DNA of 64,000 bases from Eucommia ulmoides (Eukaryota > Streptophyta > Magnoliopsida > Garryales > Eucommiaceae): contig CM028333.1 in assembly GCA_016647705.1 (NCBI GenBank), forward strand, positions 26,220,243 through 26,284,242. The letters run 5' to 3'. Each line of letters begins with the position of its first letter. The first letter of the stretch is position 1. Under the pieces are notes generated by a model. That model searched no databases, was not told the origin of the DNA, and saw nothing but the letters and a program-made list of their open reading frames with translations. The position numbers and the translations under genes were made by a program. This document shows positions 47,986-58,238 of this stretch, one piece after another.

Positions 47986-48510
47986 AATACACACTGTCTC
48001 TCTCTCACACACGCACACAGAGTTAGAGAGAGAAAGAGATCAATCGTTCTCTCTAAAAAAACCCAGATCAGAATTTTGAAGAAAACAACACAATCTTACT
48101 CGGTGAAGGAAATCAAAATGTGTTTGTGCGTGAAAGAGAGATATGGATATATATATACACTAGAAACCCAGATGAGAGGAGAGAGAAAATTGAAGTGAGA
48201 GAGTAAGAACCTTGACAAGAAGAAAGTGCGCAAAGCCATAGAAGAAGAAGAAAGAGGCTATAAACTTCTGCTCCTCCAACCACGCCCATCGAGAGGCGGA
48301 CAGATCCCTCAGAGAAATAGGCGTTAGTTTCAGAAGGAAAACCACTCTCTCTTCTCTCTCTCTCTCTCTCTCTCCTCTCCTCCGCACCCTGCACTTCAAC
48401 CTCATTCTTCAGGTGGCTCCTTCTGGTTGGCCTTGTTCTCTGTGTATTCTACATTGCCTTTCATTTTATATATGCACATATAAACCACCCCCTGTCGATA
48501 GTCCGACGAA

Positions 48511-49029
48511 ATGCCTCCGAAGTTCGACCGGTCGCAGGTCGTCGACGTTTACGTCCGAGTCACCGGCGGCGAGGTCGGCGCCGCTAGTTCACTTGCTCCT
48601 AAGATCGGTCCACTCGGTCTGTCCCCCAAAAAGATCGGCGAAGACATCGCCAAAGAGACTGCAAAGGACTGGAAGGGCCTCCGAGTGACCGTCAAGCTCA
48701 CGGTCCAGAACCGGCAAGCGAAGGTCACCGTCGTCCCCTCCACCGCTGCCCTCGTGATCAAGGCCCTCAAGGAGCCAGAGCGTGACCGGAAGAAGACTAA
48801 GAACATAAAGCACACCGGCAACATCTCGCTCGACGACGTAATCGAGATTGCTAAGATAATGAGTCCGAGAACGATGGTGAAGGACCTGTCCGGGACAGTG
48901 AAAGAGATCGATGGTGAAGGACCTGTGTGTCGGTTGGATGCACTGTTGACGGGAAGGACCCCAAGGATCTACAGCAGGAGATTACCGACGGCCATGTTGA
49001 AATTCCAGCTGATATGTGAGCTAAGCTAG
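48511..49029 (+). pseudogene. RPL12: Captured 60S ribosomal protein L12 (uL11) copy with altered C-terminus
   Basis: From ATG 48511 the frame reads [20 protein letters not shown] and continues as canonical eukaryotic uL11/RPL12 ([54 protein letters not shown]) to DLSGTVKEI, residue 133. There the 12 bases that should encode LGTC are replaced by a 17-bp copy of sequence found 37 bp upstream (48873-48889 copied at 48910-48926), shifting the frame. The family ending ([20 protein letters not shown]) survives in another frame to a TGA at 49017-49019. As read, the ORF ends at 49029 with 39 unrelated residues (172 in total versus about 166 in the family). It has no introns. A pyrimidine-rich 5' UTR-like stretch at 48340-48400 suggests that promoter/UTR sequence was captured too. 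RPL12 sits at the ribosomal stalk base, so this copy is probably non-functional. Confidence 0.92.
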
Positions 49030-49371
49030 GCTTTTGATATCGTTCACTCACTCCACTACTTTCGGTAATGTGTTAAGCTTTTCTTTATAGATCTAAATGA
49101 GAGAATTTTGATTTGAATTGAATTTTCTTTTCCACTTTTGTTGAAGTTTTCTTCCCTTTTTTGATTTGTTGAGCATACAACATGTGAACATGAGAGAGAG
49201 AGTTGATCCACTATGTGAACATGGGTGAGAGAGCATACAAACGTGGTCATCCACTTCTAGAGAGAGAGTCGTGGGTCATGCAATTCTAGAGAGAGAACCC
49301 ACGTGGGTCTCCATGCATGTGTCACATTTTATCAAGGCTAACCGCTGATTCCCGTCGCCAAACGGAGAAGA

Positions 49372-50006
49372 ATGCAGCCGGATCTCTTTCAGCAGTTCGT
49401 CGGAGCTCCGTCCATCGCCAGCGGCAATAGCCTGTGCGCAACTGATCAAAAGGGTTCTCTTCTCCCATTTTGCTCCTTCCCACGCCCTTTCCCTCCCCTG
49501 TTTTCTCTCAACTGCCGGCTCTTGCTCGTTTCTCCCTGCAAATCTTCCCGGAAAGAATACATGGCCGCCTTGGGTTCACCCAAACTACAGAGCAAAACCA
49601 AATCGAATTCCAGTGAACGAACGGTGGTTTCGGGATAAATCGCCGCCAGCTTTCTCTTCCTTTCTTCCTCCTCTTCCTCTTCAACACCCACCTCCTCCTC
49701 CCTGTAACGAATCTTCCTCCTCCGTGAATACTCTCTCTCCTCTCTCTTCTCCACATTAGGGATGAACTTCATTGCTTCTTCAATGCCCTCGTCATACAAA
49801 TCACTGACTTGAAGAGGACTTACCGGGGAGCTACCATCGATCTGATTTCTGAAGAAATTATCATCTGAGTTTTCGTTAATTAGATCAATATCAAGTGGGT
49901 TTTTGTTCTGGAGGAACTCAGAGAAAGATCTCTCCTTGGCTTGAAGATCCAAGGATTCATGAAGCATACAGGGCTTGTCTTCCATGTCTTCTTCCTCCAT
50001 AAGCAT
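49372..50006. pseudogene. Second captured gene-like segment in the Pack-MULE
   Basis: A 186-codon frame on the minus strand (49446-50006) starts MLMEEEDMEDKPCMLHESLD and includes SFSEFLQNKNPLDIDLINEN, followed by an acidic/basic run (VEEEEEEERKRK). An 88-codon frame overlaps on the plus strand. The first ~80 minus-strand residues look like real acidic protein, while the later part may be UTR or another fragment. No family is recognised. The base composition and long open frame differ from the retrotransposon DNA outside the Pack-MULE. Confidence 0.4.
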
Positions 50007-50044
50007 CTTCCTTATGTACCATCAAACCGCATCACAGAGATCGT

Positions 50045-50519
50045 AATCCCAAAACAGGGGGTGAAACCACCCCTTGGAACAGGGGGTGGCACCCCCTGTT
50101 GCGGGGGTGGAATCACCCCTGTTGTAGGGGGTGCTTTCATCCCCTGTTTCAAGGGGTGAAAGCAAGGGGTGGAATCACCCCTGTTGCAGGGGTTGTTTTC
50201 ATCCCCTGTTTCAGGGGTGATGGGAGGAAGGGAGAGGGAGAGGGAGAGGGAGGTGGCGGGGGAGAGAGAAGGAGGGAGAGGGAAGGAGAGAGAGAGAGAG
50301 AGAGAGGGGAAGGGGAGGAAGAGAGAGAGATTAAAAAAAATTAAAAAAACGTGAAATGACGCATTTACCCCTAAATTCCGTTAGTTTTAACTGATTTTCT
50401 AACGGAAGGACCATTTAGAAACATTATGATACGTAGAGGGTTTGAAATGAAACGTTTAAACTTAGAGGGACTACTTAGAAATGTGTCAATAGTTAGAGGG
50501 TCTAAATTGTACTTTTTCC
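50045..50519 (-). repeat. Right terminal inverted repeat of the Pack-MULE
   Basis: Counterpart of 47535-47985, with a purine-rich GGGAGAGGGAGAGG tract and more copies of the GGGGTGGAATCACCCC-type palindrome than the left side. Confidence 0.85.
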
Positions 50520-51423
50520 TTTTCAAAGATTAAGTAAAATCAAGTGAGCGGTGGGGTTTCGGTTGAATTTTTATTGACTCGGTATTAGTATATTCACTTG
50601 TCACTTTAGTATTTCTTTTCACATGCTCCTAAAATAAGTTTGGGGGGTGTGTTTCTATCATTTCTTTTTGCATATTCCTAAAATTTTATAAATTCGAATA
50701 AATTTGGGGGGGTGTTTCTCTAACTTCTTTTTGCACACTCCTAAAACAGTTATTATTCGAATTAATTTAGGAATGTGTTAATGAAAGAAAAAAAAAACTA
50801 TGTGAATAGTGTTTTTCTTTTCTTTTCTTTTGACAAGTGAATACATATGATCTTCGTTTCTTATGCAGAGTTGTACTCTAAAAGTGTGGGGTTATGAGAG
50901 AGGGTAGCGACAAGTGATTTTACATCGGGTATCGATCAATTAAACCAATTATCTATTTTCAATTCCAGTGATACCCGTGGTCGTTCTCTAAAGTCAAACC
51001 AAGCCCTATTGATCTCTGTGAATATCCAAGCCTACATTAGTGGATAGTAGACCCCAATCAAGTGTATGGTTTTCCTGAATCCTTAAACGGTATACGTTAT
51101 GAACTTAACAATTGAATAATCCAATCCGGTATGTGCGTAATTATGCATTTGAGTTCTTACACACACACATTCAATGGATCTAGAATGGTTTTTATTGATA
51201 TTGAATGTTGAAATTCTAGAACACCACTTGGTATGGGTTATTTCCCGAACTTGATCAGATTTAGGGATATTGAAGGAGGAACAAATTGGTCATTTCTATT
51301 GAACTTTATACTTACATGCATTTACTTCTTTTGTGTTTCAAGTTTTTCATTTTTAGTTAGTTTGTTTAGTTTAGTGTTAGTGTTTTACTCGAGGACTAGC
51401 AAAGTTCTAAGTTTGGGGGTATT
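50520..51423 (+). other. 3' interior of the Athila-like element
   Basis: Non-coding, with three GTTTGGGGGGT purine-tract-like copies (about 50637, 50702, 51411). The last lies directly before the right LTR and is the likely polypurine tract. Confidence 0.65.
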
Positions 51424-52832
51424 TGATAGGTTGAAATAACCTATCTACTTCTAAATCGGATTTGGTAGTTTTCAAGTGTTTTACTTGTATTTACTTGCTT
51501 TTTAGTTTATTTTTATGTAATTCAGGTGTAGGGACGCAAACAAGCAGCAAACGAGCAAAAACGGTGGGAAAATGGTGAAGAAATGATGAAGAAACAAGGT
51601 TTCAAGATCACAAGAACCACCGCCGCGGCGGTGAGAAATGCAGAGAGTGTTGAAAATGAGCAAGGCCCACCACTTAGGCGGTGAAAGGGCAAAAGGTTTG
51701 GAACCAGTCCCACGGCCGCAGCCGTGATCCCATCGTCGCAGTCGTGAAAGATCAGAATGTAACCAACTTATCCCACCGCCGCGGCCGTGATCCCATCGCC
51801 GCGGTCGTGGGCTCTACACAACAAAATAGATATTTTGAGATATTTTGAAACTTTGTGCCTATTAATACCTATTCTCCCCATTCCCTTAAGAACTCTTGGA
51901 TGCTTAGAGACCCCTTGCACCTTAGATAATTTAGGAGTAGAATAGATTAGTTTAGGAAGTGATCCTTGGCCAATCTTGAAGAGATCGAAGAGGAAGATTC
52001 ACATGCCAAAGAAGAAGAACAATAGCGGATCAATCTCTGGCGAAAGTGGACCACTCCACTTTAAGATTTGATTTTTCTTTCCTTGTTCTATCTTTGTATC
52101 TTAATTTTTTAGTGTGATTTCCTCTTAGTTTAATGGTCTAATGGCCAAGATCATGTTAGTTTAGTTAGATATTAGCTAGGGTTATATGTAATTCATGTAA
52201 ATACCTTTTTGGTTGAATATAAGTTAATTTTAATGATTTGTTATCCAATTCCAGTTGTGTTTACCGTTATTTCACGTTTATTATATTTGTTACGATAAAC
52301 TGAGAATACGGGGTTTGACACTCGGAAGAGGTAACCCCGAATTCGAACTAAGGTTAAACACAACGTGACGATCCAATAACCTAGGAGGGAGTTGGAGAGT
52401 GTGCAATCCATGAGGTTGGGTCAAGACTCACGTGGCTATGTGTTCGGAAAGGCATTTGAGGGGGACTTTGGCGTCAACGCAAATTCATGTATTTGCTCGC
52501 TTTTCACTCGGAAGAGGGAGCAAGTGAGTTATAGATACCGAGATTGTTGGATGTGATAATAACCGTTATTGATAACTAAACTAAGCTAAGTGAATGAAAT
52601 CGATCCTTAGTTGATTAGTATAATTAGAATTAATCCTTAGGAGTAGTTTTAATTAATTTAATTTAAATATTAAATTGAATCGTCAGGATAATATGAGACT
52701 ACGTAAATTGCGGTACTCAATTATTCATATTTTCCTTGTAGACATGATACCCGATCTTAACTGATCCACTATTCTAAAACTTTGACCTCGTATACTTGCG
52801 AGTGTAAGTAGTGGCATATTCACGTGCTACCA
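51424..52832 (+). repeat. Right LTR of the Athila-like element
   Basis: 1409 bp, collinear with 41776-43193 including the GC-rich palindrome array (51610-51810). Confidence 0.93.
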
Positions 52833-55800
52833 ATGGACATTGAAGAAATGAAGAGTGTTGAAAATCCTGAAGAAATTCGGTGAAAATAACTCAATACTCT
52901 TATACTCTTAATGTAACTCGAATTAGGATCACACACGATACTATTAAATGAGTTATATTTTTGTGTGTTAATATGATGAACTTTAGAATCCTAATTAGTG
53001 TTTAAATATGTGCTCCTATGTGAAATTGAAAATAAAATTGACCTAAGTAAAAATCATGTTTAAAGTTGAAATTAAGGGGTCAATTTAGTTAACTGAGAAA
53101 AGTAATCGGTTAATTAAATTAAACTATGAGTTTTGGAGAAGAAATTGGTGAAGGAATTGACCAACCAGCATCAATTGGTCAACTAATCAGAAAATAATTT
53201 GTCAACTGATTGAAACAATGATATTTCAGAGCAAATTATGTAGATCCTGCATCGATCGGTCAACCGACTAAGAAGAAGATCGGTCAATCGATGGGTCAAA
53301 TGGTGTAAAAGTGGAAGTCTCTGAACCAAGAAGGAGATCATTTTGGCTGAGAAAATTCCCTAAACCAAACGGTCAACCGATTGGAAGGTAATTAGTCAAC
53401 CGACTATGTTGCGTTTTGGCTAAGAAAACTCTTTGAATCAATTGGTCAACTGACCAAGGAGAGATTGGTCAACCGACTGGGTGTTTGGTTTTGTTCTAGT
53501 TTACACGCTGAATCAATCGGTTAACCGACAGGCCAAGATTCAATCAACCGACTGTTTCGATTGAGATTTCGAGGATCTTGGTCTTCTGGTAAAAAACTAG
53601 CTGTTTTTTATGATTATAAGGGAGAAATTTGGGGGATCTAATCTTGTTCAAGATATGGTCCATATGTTTTGAATTTATACTGATTTGGTTTGCATATTAA
53701 ATATTTTTCTCAATTTGGTTAGTTAAATACTTCCTATATTTGTGATTGATAATTGAGAAATATTTTACGGACTTAATGGAGAGTTTTGAAAGTTATTTTT
53801 AAGTTAAATACACCAGAATTGAATGAATATGTTATATGGGGTCTAAAGGTGCATTTTAAAGGCATATTTTTTTAAAAATAGCCATTAGAAGGCTTGATCT
53901 CAATCTATATATATAGACCTACGAAAATTAGATATAATACATCAAGAACATCAGTTCCTAAGCTATTCTAAGAGTTATCATTCTGCTAAGATTCATTCAA
54001 GAGAGATATTGTGTTATGTTTTTTTATTTAAAGCGCTAATTGTTTTGGCTTCACCGATTATCTAATTAAAACAATTTTGTGTGATTATCTAATTACGTGC
54101 TATAATTTGTACTACCCACACTTGTTATTAATCATATATTATTTTGCTTCACAATTGAATATATCACGTAGTAAATTTCAGGACATTAATCAAGTATAAT
54201 TGTATTGAGGTGGTAGAAGTTTCTTGTGCAAAGAAACTCATTATTTTTTTGTATTTGTGAGTTTGAGCGGATTATACATGGTTGGGTCGGTGTCTGGTCA
54301 GGATAGCTAGATTTCAATCTTTTCTAGTAAAAAGATTAGGGTTTGATCTTTTCCTAAGTATAAAAAGGTTAAGTTATTATTTTCCCTTAAAAAGAACTAG
54401 ATTTTAATTCTTCCTAAATTAAATTGAGTGAATTGTGAAAGTTTCATCCTTACCTGTGAAATGGATACTTGTGAGAGTTGTGAGGTTTGAACGTTAGCCT
54501 GTGACAGGATTATATTTGATATTTAGCTTATAAAACGATTAGGATTGATCTTTAGCCTATAAAAGAATTAGATTAGTCTTTAACCTGGAAAAAAGATGAG
54601 GTTCTTCTTTAGCCTGTGAAAAGAGAAATTGTAAGGCTTTGGTTCCTACTTGGTAAAGGGATCAAGGGTTTAGTAGTTGCGAATCTCCGTGGAGCTCGAG
54701 GGACTGGATTAGGGAATGCTAGCTTGCTGAACTAGGATATATCTTAGTGTGCTAATTTGTTATTATTTTTATCATATTATGTTTAGGTGTGCACTTAGAG
54801 TATAGACACTTATCCGCTGCATAACGAAGATAATAATTGATTTAGAAAAAAATGATTATTTGTTAAATTAAGTATTGAAAGATTTAATTGTTTAATTTTT
54901 TATAATTACCCAATTCACCCCCTCTTAGGTAGCTTACTGGGCCAACACTAAGTATTTAAAAATGATAAAATTGCTACTTGTTGTGATGAACATGGATTCA
55001 GTCACAATTTTTCTATACCTAGAACTCCTTAACAAAATGGGGTAGTTGAGAGAAAAAATAAGACTCTTCAGGATATGTCTAGAACCATGATTAATGAAAA
55101 TAATTTCCCTATATATTTTTGGTAGAGGTTGTCAGTATTGCATGTCATGTATTAAATCGTGTTTCAACTTGTAAAGATTTGAATAGAACTCCTCACGAGA
55201 TTTGGAATGAAAAGACCCCAATTATCTCATGTTTTAAAGTTTTTTGTTGCAAAAATTTTATCTTAAATGATAAGGATAATTTGGATAAATTTGATTCCAA
55301 AACTGATGAAGTAATTATTTTTGGTTATGCATCCAATAATAAAGCATATATAGTCTACAATAAGAGAACTCCAAAGAATCAATGCAAGTGGTATTAGAGG
55401 AAGCTAACTATTGTATTGCTAAAAGAATTTTGGATGAAAATGATGTAGGTATACCATTGATTCAGAATTATCAAAGTATCGAAACAACCATTGTCCAAAT
55501 CGATCCTCCTGAAATTTAACCAATTGAAGAGGATCCTACATTAACTAAGGCAATTAAACGAGTAATTTGTCATTCTTTAGAAGATATAATAGGTGACATT
55601 CAAAAAGGTGTAAGTACCCTTTCCTCTCTTTGTAATGTTATCAATCTTCTGTTTCTTTTTCAAATTGAACCTAAAAACATTAAAGAAGCTATTAATGATG
55701 AATAATGGATTTTAGCTATGAAAGAAGAATTTATTCAATTTTAGAGAAACAAAGTTTGGTCACTAGTACCTAGACCTAATAATCATCCTGTTATTGGTAC

Positions 55801-57285
55801 TCAATGGATTAATAGAGAAAAAAAAAAAAGATGAGTCGGATAACACTGATTAAAATTAAATCAAGATTGGTGGTCCAAAGGTTTAATCAAAAAGAAGGTA
55901 TTGATTATGAATAAACTTATGCACCTATATCAATAATTGAAGCAATTTGTATTCTTTTAGCCTTTGCTTGTTCACCTAAATACAAACATTTTTAAATTGA
56001 TGTTAAAAATGCATTTTTAAATGGTTTTGTTTCTGAAGAAATATGTGTTGAACAACCTTCCGATCATGTTTTCAAACTTAGAAATGATCCACATGGTCTT
56101 AAACAAGCTCCACGGGCTTGGTATGAAAGACTCCCTAGATATCTTATTGAAAATGATTTTCCACGCCGTTATGTGATATCACCTTATTATAAAGCAATCT
56201 GACACAAACATTTTACTTGTTCAAATATATATAGATGATATTATTTTTTGTGCTACTAATGTACCTAGATAAAGCATGAAGAATTTGAAATGAGTATGGT
56301 AGGAGAACTTATATTTTTGTCTCGGATTACAAATAAAGTAAGTCATTTCTATTAATCAGGCCAAGCACATTAAATAACTTCCAAAGTATGGACTGGAAAA
56401 TGCGAAGGTATAAAAAACACCAATGTCCACATTAACTAAGATCGATAAACATGAAAGGGGTAAAAGCATCAATAAAAAGATATATCAAAGTATGATAAGC
56501 AACTTACTTTACCTTACAACCAGTAGGCCATATATAATATTTAGTGTGTGTTTATGTGCCAGATTTCAATATGTCCTAAAGAGTCATATTTGATTGTGGT
56601 TAGGCATATTTTTAGATACTTGATAGGCCCAAGTGATATAGGTGTCACACCCTACCCCAGGGCTTCACGCCCAAGACTAGGTGTGACCTCGATTGGACAT
56701 TACGTAGCAAAAAAAAAAAACATATAAATAATTGAATTAAATTTTAATATTTATTGTCAACTCAAAATTCAGTGATTACACATATCCAACTATTTCATAA
56801 CAAAAATAAAAAATAAAAAAATCTGAACCCTTCGATACCAATACCTGCCCAAACAGCCAAAAACATGATACTACCATCTGACTCTATCTAATGTCAGTAG
56901 TGGACCCGTCTCTAACTAGAGTACTTGAGACAAACTATTTTATCAGTATATTGTCTTCATAAATCTAAAAATAATTTATGGATCTAATACATTTATAGAA
57001 TCCACTTTTCAAATTGAAATATAACTACAACTGAGCAGTATCAAAATTTCACAGATATCTTCATAATAAAACAACTAATTTTGAATCAATTGATTATTTA
57101 TACTTTTATATAATAAAATTCATTTATACTTTTATATAATAAAATACCTTACACATACTTCCATACAAGCCATAAGATCATTTTACCTCACGATCGGGAG
57201 TTATAACTGTACCGTAACCTGTACATCTGTGTAATCTAAGGTTGTCAATGTCAGGGCGATTCAATATATTCAATAGTAGGAGCCA

Positions 57286-57440
57286 ACATGTGGTAAAAAC
57301 CACCATATCATACTGATAATCATAACCCATGGTAAAAACTACTATATCATACTGATAATCACACACATGGTAGAAACCACCATATCATACTAATAATCAC
57401 AACACGAGGTAAAAACAATCATATCATACCAATAATTGCA
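57286..57440. repeat. ~40-bp tandem repeat in the Tekay LTR, four units
   Basis: Units contain GGTAAAAACCACCATATCAT followed by ACTGATAATCACAAC. The same array is present in the sister LTR at about 60585-60735, so it existed before insertion. Confidence 0.9.
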
Positions 57441-58190
57441 ACCATAATATATCAACCACTTGCAGAACATGCCCTCATGTCAGGTCCAACAAAATCTGGA
57501 AGGACATGTCCTCTTGTCGGGACCACGCTATAGCATAGTAGGATAATAATAAAATCTAGTTTCTACTTATAAAATCTTACGTGATTCAACTTGACAATTT
57601 TCACTACTTTTCACACCACCTTCGAAACACTGTCATAATCAGCGTCGTTTGAGATCCTAACAAATGACAATGCCTAAATGAAGAATTTATCTAACTAAAT
57701 CTAATATAAAATGAAATGCATGAGATGCGTGACACTAGAATGCAATTTTTTCCATCCCCAAATTTTATATGAAATTTATTAAAATTAAACACCCATTTTC
57801 TTAAATTAATATTAATTGTACAAACTAAAATATTATAACTAAAATTACAAAAAAATTCCGACAATTTAATTAAAAAATTATTAACTAAATGTTAAGAAAA
57901 TTTATTAGTTAACAAAATACGAAAAATATCATTTTAATAAAATTCATAATTAATTTATTTTTAAATTAAATTCTTTACCAACAAATATATATATATATAT
58001 ATTAGAGAGTGAAAGAGAAAAGAAGATAGGGAGTATGCTTTCCTTCTTCCCATTTTTTTTCATTTACATATATTCATATGTATATATATAGAGGGAGGAA
58101 GGAAATGAATTTTTATTCACCGCCTTAATTGATCATCATTTTTTTTTTTAAATCTTGTGCGTGGTCAATTTTTGGCTAATACAAAATATG

Positions 58191-58238
58191 GTATTAGTGT
58201 GTTGTCTTCTTAACATGAAGAAGACAACACACTAATAC
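58191..58238. repeat. Perfect hairpin in the Tekay LTR
   Basis: A 21-bp perfect stem beginning GTATTAGTGTGTTGTC, with a 6-base loop AACATG and its exact reverse complement. The related site in the sister LTR is at 61681-61720. Confidence 0.95.

Larger units (their letters stand above)
47535..50519 (+). mobile_element. Pack-MULE carrying an RPL12 copy and other gene-like sequence
   Basis: Long terminal inverted repeats, about 200 bp of clear match extending to roughly 450 bp with gaps (left GGGAAAAGTACAATTTAGAC; right, inverted, GGAAAAAGTACAATTTAGAC). The 9-bp target duplication TTTTCAAAT / TTTTCAAAG (47526-47534, 50520-50528) is the Mutator superfamily size. No transposase is present. The interior holds an RPL12 copy (48511-49029), a GC-richer gene-like segment (49372-50006), and subterminal CACCCC/GGGGTG palindromes. 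It inserted in the Athila-like interior and is among the youngest layers of the nest. Confidence 0.9.
41776..52832 (+). mobile_element. Athila-like Ty3 LTR retrotransposon with both LTRs
   Basis: Perfect target duplication ATGGA (41771-41775, 52833-52837). LTRs at 41776-43193 and 51424-52832 start TGATAGG. The first ends GCTATCA and the second GCTACCA. The primer site region after the left LTR (GCGCCGTTGCCGGAGATGG) is the Athila/Tat type complementary to tRNA-Asp. A purine tract AGTTTGGGGGTATT precedes the right LTR. The interior has one ORF region (44671-45615) and two nested insertions, and no pol is visible. I count eight differences in the first ~110 aligned LTR bases, so the insertion is not recent. 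Confidence 0.92.
41640..54947 (+). mobile_element. SIRE-type solo LTR in the copia integrase, itself split by the Athila-like element
   Basis: Left piece 41640-41775 starts TGTTGATCTCGAGATTTTGA. The right piece 52833-54947 ends GGTAGCTTACTGGGCCAACA. The target duplication is CCAAG (41635-41639) / CTAAG (54948-54952). Without the nested element it is about 2.25 kb, close to the reference LTR at 36375. The integrase reading on both flanks abuts directly, so a single solo LTR is the simplest account. Confidence 0.85.

Noticed and set aside
48113-48405. Minus-strand frames with a hydrophobic, membrane-like stretch upstream of RPL12
   Set aside because: They antisense a GA/CT-rich 5' UTR-like region. 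The hydrophobicity comes from reading AAGAAGAAG as CTTCTT. Capture of a third gene cannot be excluded but is not supported.
48549-48824. Long minus-strand frame opposite RPL12
   Set aside because: A shadow of the GC-rich RPL12 coding sequence on the opposite strand.
57286-57440. CRISPR-like regular repeats
   Set aside because: Units are contiguous, without unique spacers, and occur in both LTRs of a plant retrotransposon. This is an LTR tandem repeat.
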